From the NCBI GenBank assembly GCA_037176705.1, contig CM073886.1, positions 17,940,501 to 18,004,500 of the forward strand: a stretch of 64,000 bases of DNA, read 5' to 3'. This DNA is from Molossus alvarezi. Lineage: Eukaryota > Chordata > Mammalia > Chiroptera > Molossidae. Within the stretch, counting starts at the first letter, position 1, and each line of letters begins with the position of its first letter. This document shows, one piece after another, positions 9,376 through 20,159 of the stretch. Below the pieces are notes generated by a model, which saw nothing but the letters and a program-made list of their open reading frames with translations, was not told where the DNA came from and searched no databases. A program made the translations under genes and the position numbers.

Positions 9376-9859
9376 AACTCAAAGTCCAGAATCTTGTCTA
9401 AATCACATTAGCTTATCTAAATTACCCAAATTCACTATAGGGGAGGCTATAAAAGTATGATCGATCCTGGTGCACCATTTCTTTCCATCTGTGAATCTAT
9501 GAAAATGAAAAAAGTTCTCTGCTCCCAAAATACAGAGGTGGCTTAGGCATGGGAAAACAGCTACAGCTATTCTGGTTTAAAATGGGAGAAAAATGGAAGG
9601 GTCCAAAGGAGTCACCAACCCTAAGCAATTTATAAAATCAGCCAAGAAAAATCCATAAAGTTTCAAGCCCTGGAATAATCCTCCAATTTGCAGCTCTATC
9701 CTCCAGATTTATGCTCTGCCTGCTGGGCCCTCTCACCCTTGCTTCTTTGTGAAAGGTAGCACCTATTTTGCAATTGAATAGCTTTATCAGTCTGTCTCTA
9801 TAGAATTTGAGGGACTGAAAGGCTTCTTTCATTGTGTGTTCTTCCTTTAAGTCCAAGCT
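9376..9859. other. Unassigned DNA
   Basis: No recognisable repeat or gene. The right part may already belong to the MLT1 internal region that follows. Confidence 0.4.
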
Positions 9860-10735
9860 GTCAGTGTTTCTGCTGGTAACCGTTTCTCAAGAACTTTGTG
9901 GATCTCTCATGTATGTCACCAGGATTCACTGCCTTAGACATGAGCATTGTCCATAGATTTCTCAGATCATCTTTGATTTTGGCTTCTGCTGAGATGGCAG
10001 AAGAAGGGGCCTATGAGTCATACCCTTAATCTCTTTGAAGAACATTTTTGATGATTGAATAATCTGAAATTTTGCTCTTCCCGATAAATAACAAAAAGTT
10101 ATATAAGCTGCATCCTTGGATTTGTCTGTTGAGCACCTTTCATAACAGTGCATCCTTTGCCATCTGGGTAGGTTTAGAAGGTCCCAGATCACCCAGCCCT
10201 GCTTCTTTTTTGCGTAACAGTTCTTCTCTCAATTTATTTCTCTCCTTTCATATCAAGGCGGGGGTGGGGGGGGACCCAGGTTGTAACATCAACATTTTGC
10301 TTGGAAATATTCTGAGTTAAATATAGAAGGTCATCACTTATACATTCTACTTTCCACAAAACTGCAGAATACATATGCTAAACTTTCTATCGCTGTACAA
10401 CAAGGGTCATCATCCTTCCAGTTTTCAGTGACCTGTTCCTTCTGAGTACTCACTGACAGCATCCTTAACGCTCGTGTGTCTAACACTGTTCATGTTGATT
10501 TAGGTATTCTCTAAGGCAATTTAGTTTTCTCTACAATGCTTTTCATTTCCTTCTGAGCCCTCACCAGTGGAGTCTTAACATCCATATTTATACAACAGTC
10601 TATTCAAGATGATCTAGGTTACTTCTATCTCCCTCTTCAAAATTCTTCTAATCTTTACCCATTGCCCAATTTCAAAGCCACTTTCATATTTGCAGCTATT
10701 TGTTACAGTAACACTTCATGTCTAGGTATATTATT
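9860..10735 (-). mobile_element. MLT1/MaLR internal region, antisense
   Basis: Phrases such as AGTACTCACTGACAGCATCC, TTCAAGATGATCTAGG and CCCATTGCCCAATTTCAAAG resemble the internal (gag-related) remnant of ERVL-MaLR elements, ending right where the MLT1 LTR begins. On the minus strand the order is LTR then internal, that is the 5' LTR side. Frames are broken throughout. A short run of G occurs near 10260-10273. Confidence 0.6.
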
Positions 10736-10783
10736 TTTCCATTGCTGCTGTAACAGATTACCACAAATTTAGTAGATTAACAG

Positions 10784-10832
<49 letters not shown>

Positions 10833-11373
10833 ACACATTTTATATAACAGTTCTGTAGGTCAGAAGTCTGGCTTGGATCTTACTGGGTTGAAATAAAGAT
10901 ATTGACAGGGCTTTCTTCCTTAGTGGAAACTTCAGGGGAGGTATCTTTTCATTTGCTCATTTGGTTGTTTGTAAAATTTAGTTCCTTGTGGTTGTAGGAC
11001 TGAGGTCCTTATGTTCTTGCTGGCCATAAACCAAAGGCTGTTTCCAGCCTCTAGAAGCCACTGTATTCCTTGGTTTGTGGCCTCCCCCTTCCATCTTTAA
11101 AGCCGACAATGGTGGGTTGAGTCCTTCTCATTTCACATCTCTCTCATTCTTCTTCGACCTGACTGGGAAAGGTGCTCTCTGCTTTTAAGGGCTCCTGTGA
11201 TTAGATTGAGGTCACTTGGATAACCCAGGATAATCTCCTTATCTCAAGGTTCATGCTCTTAATCACATAAGCAAAGTCCTTTTGCCATATAAGGGAACAT
11301 GTTCGCAGGTTCTGGAGGTTAGGTGTGAACATCTTTTAGGAGTCATTATTCTGCCTGCCATGAGTTGTGCAGA
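10736..11373 (-). mobile_element. MLT1-type LTR (ERVL-MaLR), antisense
   Basis: The plus strand begins like CCATTGCTGCTGTAACAGAT and ends like GTCATTATTCTGCCTGCCA, the complement of MLT1 LTR ends (TGTGGTAGGCAGAATAAT… and …TGTTACAGCAGCAATAG). Landmarks inside are CAGTTCTGTAGGTCAGAAGT, GTCCTTCTCATTTCACATC and GATAATCTCCTTATCTCAAG. It is interrupted by an AC microsatellite at 10785-10837. These LTRs are old placental-mammal elements; this one is a fossil. Confidence 0.75.
10785..10837 (+). repeat. (AC)n microsatellite
   Basis: About 26 AC units with one AT interruption near 10827, expanded inside the MLT1 LTR at its A-rich TTTAAAACAACAC-like position. Confidence 0.95.
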
Positions 11374-11599
11374 GTTTTTCCACACTTACTGAGGGCTGTA
11401 ACCCTCAGATGACTAAGACAAAGTAACGCCACAGAGATACCAAGACTCTCTTCATGTATTTGGTGAAAAGCCAACCTGCAGCTCTGGAGCAAACATATCC
11501 TGACCCCACAGGCACAAAGCTGTGGTTGACTGGGGCAGCGGCATTTATGGGGACATTGGTAACCAGAAAGTCTGTGCTCTAGGAGGAGGAGGTAAAGAC

Positions 11600-11820
11600 A
11601 TAAACATAGAGGCTATGAGCCTAAACTTGTCAGACAGGTATGGATTCAAATGCCAGTTTTTTCACTTGACTTTGAATTAACTTTGAACCTTGTTTTTTTG
11701 GTTTTCTAATCTGTAAGATGGGGATAGTGAAAATATGTACGTCAAGAATAACTGTTGGAAGAGGATTCTGCAGAAAAAAACATACAAAGCCCTTAATACC
11801 ATGTTGACTACACATATATA
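11600..11820 (+). mobile_element. MIR SINE remnant
   Basis: GGTATGGATTCAAATGCCAG, then TTTTCTAATCTGTAAGATGG and GGGATAGTG, follow the MIR core order (…GGGTTCGAATCCCGG… TTTCCTCATCTGTAAAATGGGGATAATA). The tail is indistinct. The 230 bases before it are unassigned. Confidence 0.65.
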
Positions 11821-11877
11821 TGGCTTTCTCAGAGGCCTTAAAAAAGTTTGGGAGAGATATATATGTTGCTTTTTAAA

Positions 11878-12117
11878 AATATCCTCACCTGAGGATATGT
11901 TTTTATTGATTTTTTTTTTTTTGAAAGGGAGAGGGTGAAAGAGAGAGAGAGAAACATCAGTGTGAGAGAGAAACATCGATTGGTTGACTCCCATATGCAC
12001 CCAGACTGGGAATGGAACCTGCAATGTAGGTATGTGCCCTGATCAGGAATTGAACCAGCAACCTTTCAGTGTGTGGGATGACGCTCCAACCAACTGAGCC
12101 TCACCAGCCTGGGCTAC
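11878..12117 (-). mobile_element. VES SINE, antisense
   Basis: Begins with the complement of the SINE end (ATATCCTCACCTGAGGATAT), has the GAGAGAAACATCGATTGGTTG core, and ends at CAACTGAGCCTCACCAGCCTGGGC. An imperfect duplication GTTG(a)YTTTTAAA flanks it at 11865-11877 and 12118-12131. Confidence 0.93.
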
Positions 12118-12131
12118 GTTGATCTTTTAAA

Positions 12132-12925
12132 TGCTCCCCAGAACAGAAAAGATCCGGCCTTTCAGCCTTCCTTGTACCTGATTCGGCACCATAATCCTAA
12201 AACATCACTGTGGTTTTAGGCACTTGGCTCATAGGAACAGCAGGAACCCATGGGAGAGGATGGATCTAGGGGAGGCCCTGGGGGTGCTGCAAAGTGCATA
12301 GTGGTCTGGGCTTTATTTCCAAGGGGTAATGTGGAAGAATCACTTACATCTTTACTTATTTGTTTTTAAATCTTGTTCTCAGGGAGTGGTGCAAATAATT
12401 TATTTGCAAGTAGGAGGAGATTATGCAATTTCCGCCCCCACATTTCCCCCTCCAAATTATGTTGGGCAATAAAAAAGAAACCAAAATCAAACTTTGAATT
12501 CTGCTTAGACATACATCTTATGCATTATGATCTTGCAACTTAGATTTATAATTGGAAAAGTGATATAGAATCTTTAAAAGGACTTTATTTGATCACAAGG
12601 GAACTTAGGAAATTAACATTTAAGAGGCAAACATGCGTTTTTCTGCATATTTTAAGGAGGATTTTTACTTTAACAGGGAAAAATTATTTTTGATTGGAAA
12701 ATGTATATCTTAGCATTTAACCAAGATCAGCATATTACATTATTTCACAGATTTTTCTCTGTTCTGATTTCTGCCAGTCTTTTTGAATGGAGGACAATTC
12801 TTTTCCTTTTTTTTTTTAAAGTTGGATTTATTGGGATGACATTGGTTCAAGATAAGGATGAAGGTGTTAAAAAAGCAAGAGCACTGAACAGGAAAACAAA
12901 GAAAGTGGAAGCCTTTAATTTTTAA
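12132..12925. other. Unassigned A/T-rich DNA
   Basis: No family recognised with confidence. A short piece near 12820-12855 (ATTTATTGGGATGACATTGGTT) resembles an antisense L1 3' UTR phrase. Confidence 0.45.
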
Positions 12926-13755
12926 AAATTTTACATTAAAATTTTTCAATTAGAATTGACATACATTATTATATTAGTTCAAGGTGTATTACATAGTGAT
13001 TAGACATTTATATAATTTATGAAGTGATCCTCCGGTAGGTCTAGTACCCACCTGGCACCATTCATAGTAGTTACAATATTATTGACTATATTTCCTGTGC
13101 TGTACTTTACATCCTTGAGACTGTTTTAATAACTGGAAAATTGTACTTCTTAATCCCTTTTGTCTTTTTCATCCATCCTTCCAACACCCCTCCTATCAGG
13201 TGACCACCAATTTGTTCTCTCCATCTATGAGGTTATTTCTGTCTTGTTTATTTTATTTTTTAGATTCCACATATAAATGAAGTCATATGGTATTTGTCTG
13301 ACTCATCTCACTTCACATAATACCCTCCAGATCCATCCATATTGTCACAAATGGCAAGATTTCATTTTTTATGGCTGAATAATAATCTACTTATAGATGT
13401 CACATCTTCTTCATCCATTCGTCTGTCGATGGACACTTAGGTTGCTTCTATATCTTGGCTGTTGTAATTAATGCTGCAATGAACATAGGGGTGCATATCT
13501 CTTTCTGAATTAGTGTTTTGGATTTCTTCAGATAAAATACCCAGAAGTGAAATTATTGGGTCATTATGTATTTCTATTTTTAATTTTTCGAGGAACCGCC
13601 ATACTGTTTTCAGTAGTGGCTGCAGTAATGTATAATCCCACCAACATGCACGGGGGCTCCTCCTTCTCTGCATCCTCCCAGCCAACTTGTTGGCTGATAA
13701 TAGCCATTTTGACAGTTGTGAGGTGATATCTCACTGTGGTTTTAATTTACATTAC
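12926..13755 (-). mobile_element. Old L1M 3' end, antisense
   Basis: The plus strand shows the usual antisense L1 3' landmarks in order: 3' UTR (TTCAATTAGAATTGACATAC), TCCACATATAAATGAAGTCATATGG, TTTTTTATGGCTGAATAATA, CATCCATTCGTCTGTCGATGG, and CCACCAACATGCACGGGGGC. It covers the 3' UTR and the C-terminal ORF2. A diverged ORF2 frame (13685-13437, minus) still shows PRACWWDYTLLQPLLKTVW, aligning to the Cys-rich end of ORF2p. The copy is old and non-coding. Confidence 0.9.
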
Positions 13756-13759
13756 AGAA

Positions 13760-13958
13760 GGCTTTTTTATTTATTTTTTTAATGAAAAGGATCTAGGGCC
13801 TTAGAGACATCAATGTGCCATTGATCGATTGTCTTCTGTATGTGCCTTGACCAGGGATTGAATCTGCAACCGAAGTATGTGCCCTGACTGGGAATTGAAC
13901 CCACAGCCTTTTGGTGTACAGGACAATGCTCTGACCAACTGAGCCACCTGGTCAGGGC
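13760..13958 (-). mobile_element. VES SINE, antisense
   Basis: T-rich start, then CAATGTGCCATTGATCGATTG, GGGAATTGAACCCACAGCC (B-box complement) and CAACTGAGCCACCTGGTCAGGGC. It sits at the distal end of the preceding L1 fragment; no clear duplication. Confidence 0.85.
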
Positions 13959-14600
13959 AAGAGTTCTGTTTTAATTAAAACAAAATCGTAATTGCGGGGA
14001 TAGACTTGGTGGCCTCTCTCTTAGTTTACTATGGGAAGCATTGCTGTTCAGATCAGGGACCTATTTAAAGATACCATTGTTCCATTGCCATCAGTGTATA
14101 CTGATTTTATTCAAACTGCTAGAAGAAAATAGCCTCTTGAAGGCTGATCTTATTCCAAATTTATGGATATGATGATAGCTGTCAGATCCCAAAGTGGAGT
14201 ATTGGTCAGGAGTAATTGACTCTGCACAGCTTAATTCCACTCCCCCTTCCATGGCATCCAAAGCGCTTGTAGTCATCTCAGTTTAATAACTTAGATATTG
14301 ATTTTACTCACTATAGCTACCTGGCAGCTCAGTGTTGGAAAACAATGAAAGAACAAATTTTGAGTGGACAAAAAGACTACCCAACACTTCCACTGTTATT
14401 TATAAATGCATTGATTTTTAGCAAGGAGGCCCAAACTGTCCATTTGAAATACTAGTTTCATGAGTTTTTGAGTAAGTAAGCCACAGTTATGTTTTATTTC
14501 TTTGTAGGTTCTGTGATTTGATACTTGACAATTCCTGTTAATCAGTGATAAGGCAGGGTTCCAGAAGGTTCAGTGTCTGCTCAGTGACCCATTCTAGGAA
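13959..14600. other. Unassigned DNA before the L1M copy
   Basis: No gene or recognised repeat. The right boundary with the L1M element is soft. Confidence 0.4.
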
Positions 14601-14952
14601 ATGTAATTCAGAAGTTAAAAATTATTTTAATAGGCACTCATAAGAGTTAGCGGGAACTATGCCTGGTGTTCACCCATGGCTGAGAATAATGCCCATTCCC
14701 ACTAGCCAGGGTGGAAAACTTCATAGTTCATGTGACATTGGGTACAGTACTCAGAAGTTTCCTATTGTAGATAATAATTACCTCTGGGATAAACATGGGT
14801 CTGGTCCTGTCTAACAAATCTTGAAAGTAAGACCTGGAGGGAGCAAACTATTCCCAAGTAAATTAACTGCATCTCAGAACAAAGTTCAGGAATATTAATC
14901 AGAATAGAAAAAATACCCAGCCCAACCAAGTTGTAAAGAATCTTTAAAATAT

Positions 14953-15217
14953 GACCTGGTTAGTGTGGCTCAGTGGATAGAGTGTTGACCCATGCACCAA
15001 ATAGTTGTGGGTTCAATTCTTGGTCAAGGGCACATACCTGGGTTTCAGGTTTGATCCCTGCCCGGGCAGGGCACGTGCAGGAGGCAACCAATTGGTGTGT
15101 CTGTCTCATGTCAATGTTTCTCTCTTTCTGTCTCTGTCTCTCTCCCCTTCTCCCCTTTCACCTTCTCTAAAATTCAATGGAAAAAAATATCCTTGGGTGA
15201 TGATTAACAACAACAAA
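14953..15217 (+). mobile_element. VES SINE inside L1M
   Basis: Head GTGTGGCTCAGTGGATAGAG (A box) with a B box GGTTCAATTCTTGG, CT-rich body, and end TATCCTTGGGTGATGATTAA. AAAGAATCTTNAAAATAT flanks it at 14935-14952 and 15218-15235, 17 of 18 bases alike. Confidence 0.95.
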
Positions 15218-15235
15218 AAAGAATCTTGAAAATAT

Positions 15236-16047
15236 AACCTAAAATGAGGAGAAAAATTAATCAATGGAAAATAATACAGGACTAAAACAGATGTTAGAAT
15301 TAGTAAAGAAGGATGTGTTAAAAAGAGTTAATGAGAAACAGGGAAGACATAAAGAAGATCTAAATAAAAACATTTGAGATAGTAACCTATCATATCTGAG
15401 ATATAAACAATAAACTGGATGGGATCAACAGCAAATTAGACATTGTGTGCACACACACAATGATTAATGAATATGATGATATAGCACATAGAAACTATCC
15501 AAAATGAAACACAGAAGGAAAAAATAATGGGAAAAAATAAGAATAGAATCAGTGACCTCTGGGATGACTTAAGCAATCTAATATATATTCCAAAGGAATC
15601 AGTGAGAGGGAGGGATAGAAACAATATTTGCAGACAGTAGCTATTTTTTTTTTCAAGTTTGATGCAAACCATAAACCCAGAGATGCAAAGAAGCTCAGTG
15701 AATACCACGCACCAGAGACATTAAGAAAACTACACTAAAGCTCATCATGATCAAGTGCTCAAACTCACCAATAAAGATCAAGATTTTAAAGAATGCAGAG
15801 AGAAAAAGATGGGCTATTAACAGAGGACCAAAAGATGGGCTATTAACAGAGGACCAATAAAGGTGGAAGCAGATTTTTGTTAGAGACAATTAAAGTGAAA
15901 TAAGAGAGTATAATAAAATATTTAAAGTACTGAGGTTAAAAACCAAACAAAACAGCTGTCAACATAAAATCCTATACCTAGCGAAAGTATTTTCTTCAAA
16001 TGAAGCAAAAGAAATACTGAAAGAATTTCTTGAAAGCTGAAAGAATT
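15236..16047 (+). pseudogene. L1M ORF1 remnant
   Basis: Order and wording match an L1M ORF1: ACAGGACTAAAACAGATGTT, CTGGATGGGATCAACAGCAA, GAAACTATCCAAAATGAAAC, AGATGCAAAGAAGCTCAGTG, then CATAAAATCCTATACCTAGC near the C-terminal LxYPA motif. The coiled-coil and RRM coding regions are detectable only as nucleotide homology; many stops and frameshifts. ORF1 remnants resume after the SINE at 16310 (GAATTCATCACC). Confidence 0.75.
15804..15854 (+). repeat. 26-bp tandem duplication
   Basis: AAAGATGGGCTATTAACAGA plus GGACC occurs twice in a row (15804-15828 and 15830-15854) with one base between. A local duplication inside the old ORF1 remnant. Confidence 0.9.
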
Positions 16048-16296
16048 GTTATGGCTGGTTTGGCTCAGCAGCTAGAGGATCAGCCCGTGGACCAATGAGT
16101 AGCAGCTTTGATTCTGGCCAAGGGCACGTACCTCAGTTGCGGTTAGTCCCTGGCCCTGGTCAGTCAGGGTTGTACGGGAGGCAACCTGTCGATGTGTCTC
16201 TCTCATGTCGATGTTTTTCTCTCTCTCTCTGCCTCACACTCTATCTGAAGATAAATAGAAAAAAAATATCCTCCAGTGAGGATTTAAAAAAAGGAT
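16048..16296 (+). mobile_element. VES SINE inside L1M
   Basis: Head GGCTGGTTTGGCTCAGCAGC, body CTCTCATGTCGATGTTTTTC, end ATATCCTCCAGTGAGGAT. Perfect 13-base duplication AGCTGAAAGAATT at 16035-16047 and 16297-16309. Confidence 0.96.
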
Positions 16297-16859
16297 AGCT
16301 GAAAGAATTCATCACCAGGCAGAAGGAAAATGATACCAGATGGAAATAGAGAATCTACACAGATGAATGAAAAATACCACAGAGGGCATGGAAGGAATAA
16401 AGGGTGATGAAAAAATTAAATTAAATTAAAAATAATAAATAGAAAAATAAATAAATAAATAGAAACCACCAGAATTGGCAACTCTATGGATAATACACAA
16501 ATCACTTAAAAATGATTGACTATATAAATAAGCGTAATAAAAACATGGTGTGGTGATTATACTATATGTAATAGTGTAATGTATAACAATAATAACACAA
16601 AGGCTAGGAAGAGAGAAATGGACATATAGTAGTATAAGGTTTTCATAGTATATATGAAGTGCTATAATGTCATTTGAAGGCAGACTGATAAAGAAATACA
16701 CTGTGAACCCCGAATCAACCAGTAAAATAAAAACATCAAAGAGTTTTCATAGATAGATCAACAAAGAAGATAAAACAGAATCACTGAAAACATTCAACCC
16801 ATCCAAAAGAAGGCAGAAAATAAAGTAAAAGGAAACAAGAAACAGATGTGACAAGTAGA

Positions 16860-19735
16860 AAACAAATGACAAACTGATAGACTCAAAGTTAGCCCTATCA
16901 ATAATCATAATAGACGTAAATGACCACACAGCCCAGGTGAAAGACAGAGACTGTAAGATTAGATAAAAAAGCGAGACTGAACTACATTTATAGCACTAAA
17001 TGCCTTTGTTAAAGAAGAAGATAGGTCTCAAATTCTACCTTAAGAAACTAGAAAGAGAGGAGTAAATTAAATCCAAGGAAAGAAGAAAGAAAATAATAAA
17101 GATCACAGTAGAAACCAATGAAATAGGAAACAGGAAAGCCATAGAGAAAAGTCAATGAAATGAAAAGCTGATTTTTTTTTCATGAGATCAGTAAATAAAG
17201 AAACATCTAGCCACAATGATCAGGACCAAACAAACAAACAAACAAAACCCCTCAATTAGCAATACCAGAATGAAAGAGGTGACATTACTATAGATTCTAT
17301 AGATATTAAAAGGATAATAAGAGAATATTATGAATAACTTCATGCCCATAAATTTGACAATATAGATAAAATAGACAAATTCCTTGGAAGACATGAACTA
17401 CCAAAGCTCACTCAAGAAGAACTAGATAAACTGATTAATCCTAGACCTATTTTTGAATTTGTAATTAAAAACCTTCCCACAAAACTCCACGTGGCTTCAC
17501 TATTCAAGTCTAACAAACATTTAAGAAAGAAATAATACCAGTTCTATACAAACTCTTTCAGAAAATTGAAGATAGGGAATACTTCCTAATTTATTTTATG
17601 AGGTCATTACCCTGATACCAAAACCTGACAGAAATGGAAAGAAAAGACAACTACAAACCAATGTCCCTCATGAATGTAGATGTAAATATTCTAAACAAAA
17701 TTTTAGCAAACTGAGTTCAACAATATATAAAAAGGATAATGCATAATATCCAATAGTCATTTATGCCAGGTTGGTTTAACATTCAAAAATCAATCAGTGT
17801 AATTCACAATATTAAAAACAAAAATTAAAAACATAAAATCATCTCAATGGACACAGAAGATATTTGCAAGCATCTAACTTCCTTTTCAGACTTTATAAAT
17901 TCTCAACAAATGAGAAATAGAAGGGAATTTTTTCACCCTGATAAAAGTCATCTGTGAGGAATATTCAGTTAACATCATACTTAATAGTGAATGCTTTTCC
18001 TCTAAGATCAGGAACAAATTAAGGATGGCTGTTTTCGTTTCTCTTCAACACTATAGTGGAATAAGTCACTCTAATAATCCGAGATATGTACATCAAAACA
18101 TATATATTGGAAAAAAAGTATATAAACCTGTCTTTACTTGCAGATGAAATGATGATCTATGTTGAAAATCCAATGACAGCGGAAAGAAAATCTACCAGAA
18201 CAAACATGTGAGCTCAGCGAGGCTGCAGGACAAGGAGGGCATTACATAAAAAGCAATTGTATTTCCATGCACTGGCAACGGACATCTGGAAAATTGAAGT
18301 AAAAAATAGCATCTACAATAGCACCAAAGAATATGGAATACTTAGTTATAAATTTGACTCAAGTCATATAGGATCTGTACCCTGAAACAATAAAACATTG
18401 AGGGGAGAAATTAATGAAGACCTAAATAAATAGAGAGATGTTTACAAATCAGAAAGGACTGAATATTGTTAAGGTGTTATTTCTCCCAAATTAATTTACA
18501 AATTCAATGCAATACAAATCACAATGTTAATGGGTTTTTTGTTTTTTTTTTGGTAGTAACTGAAAGCTGATTATGAAATTGGATGCACAATGAAAGACAT
18601 AGAATTAGAATAGCCAAAACAACTCGGAAAAAGAGGAATAAGCTTGGAGGGCTAACATTAACTGATTTCGAGATTTATCATAAAGCTATAGTAATCAAGA
18701 CAGTGCACTGTTGGCATCAAGACAGATACTTATATCAGTGTAATACCAAAGAGAATTCAGTGGAGGATAGACAAATGGTGCTGAAAAATTGGATATCCAT
18801 ATCCAAATAAAAGAATTCCAAACTATACCTTGTAGCATATACAAAAATTAACTGACAACATATCACACACCCACCTATACAATCCAAATCTATAAATCTC
18901 TAGAAGACAAGGTAGGAGAAAAATGTGTATGACTTTGTGTTAGGCAGACATTTCTTAGACATGACACAAAAAGTACGACCCATAAAAATGGATACATTTA
19001 ACTTCATCAAAACTAAAAACGCTGCTCTTTGGAAAACACTGTTTCGAGAAAGAAAAGCCACAGACAGGGAGGAAATATTTGGAAAACTGTATATTTAATA
19101 AAGGACTTTCATCTAGAATCTATGAGGGACTCTCCAAAGTCAATAATAAGAAAACATGTAATAAAACAGTGATAAAATATTTGAGATATACATAGCAAAT
19201 CATCACATGAAAAGATATTCAACATCACGTCATTCGGGAAATACAAATGAAAGCCACCCTGTGATACCAGACATCTAGAATGACTAATATTAAAGACGGA
19301 CCACACCAAGTGTTGGCAAGGATGGGGAGGAACCGGAACTGTCAGACGCTGCTGGGAGGAGTGTGAAATGCTGTAAACACTTTTGAAAACAGTTTGTCAG
19401 TTTCTTAAGTAGTTAAACATACACCTACGTTGGGCTCTAGCCATTCCACTCCTAGGTATCTACCTAAGAGAAAGGAAAGCATAAGCCCAAAGACACGTGC
19501 AGGGACGTTTGTGGTGGTTTTATTTGTGACAGCCAACATCTGGAAACAATCCAATGCCTGTCAACAGGAGGCTGAAGAAACCACTGTGGCACGTGTCTCT
19601 AAGGGAATACCATTCTGCAATAAAAAGGAAGAAACTATTTATGTGTAGAACAACATTGATGAATCTTGAAAGCTTTATACTGAGTGAAAGATGCCAGATA
19701 AAAAGACACATAATATCAGATCCCCTTTATATGAA
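16860..19735 (+). pseudogene. L1M ORF2 remnant
   Basis: Nucleotide homology follows the endonuclease start (ATCAATAATCATAATAGACG), the RT region (ATGTCCCTCATGAATGTAGA; CTTGCAGATGAAATGATGAT at the degenerate FADD site near 18140), and the C-terminal region. Frames at 18583-18810 (…KKRNKLGGLTLTDFEIYHKA…) and 19430-19648 (…TANIWKQSNA…) are the longest pieces still open. The RT catalytic site is altered and stops are frequent. A large part of the endonuclease region is missing between about 17000 and 17050. Confidence 0.8.
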
Positions 19736-19850
19736 TTAAAAAAAAAAGCAAACTAATCTATAGTGACAGAAAGCAATCAGTGGTTGCCCGGGGATAGGAC
19801 TAGGGGGAGGAAAAGGACAAGGAAACCTTTGGGGCTGATGGATGTGATAT

Positions 19851-20126
19851 TTCACTGTCCTGAGCGTGTTGGTGGTTTCATGGACATAAATATTATTTCA
19901 CTGTCCTGAGCGTGTTGGTGGTTTCATGGACATATATATTATTTCACTGTCCTGAGCGTGTTGGTGGTTTCATGGACATAAATATTATTTCACTGTCCTG
20001 AGCGTGTTGGTGGTTTCATGGACATATATATTATTTCACTGTCCTGAGCGTGTTGGTGGTTTCATGGACATATATATTATTTCACTGTCCTGAGTGTGTT
20101 GATGGCTTCATGGACATTTATATATA
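19851..20126 (+). repeat. 46-bp minisatellite, six copies, in the L1M 3' UTR
   Basis: TTCACTGTCCTGAGCGTGTT starts at 19851, 19897, 19943, 19989, 20035 and 20081, exactly 46 bases apart each time. The unit continues GGTGGTTTCATGGACAT and an A/T spacer. The spacer is ATAAATATT in copies 1 and 3 and ATATATATT in copies 2, 4 and 5, which suggests that a 92-base dimer was duplicated. Copy 6 is diverged (GAGTGTGTTGATGGCTTCAT). The unit is itself a piece of L1 3' UTR. Confidence 0.96.
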
Positions 20127-20159
20127 TCAAGCCATACACTTGAAAACTAAATTAAACCT

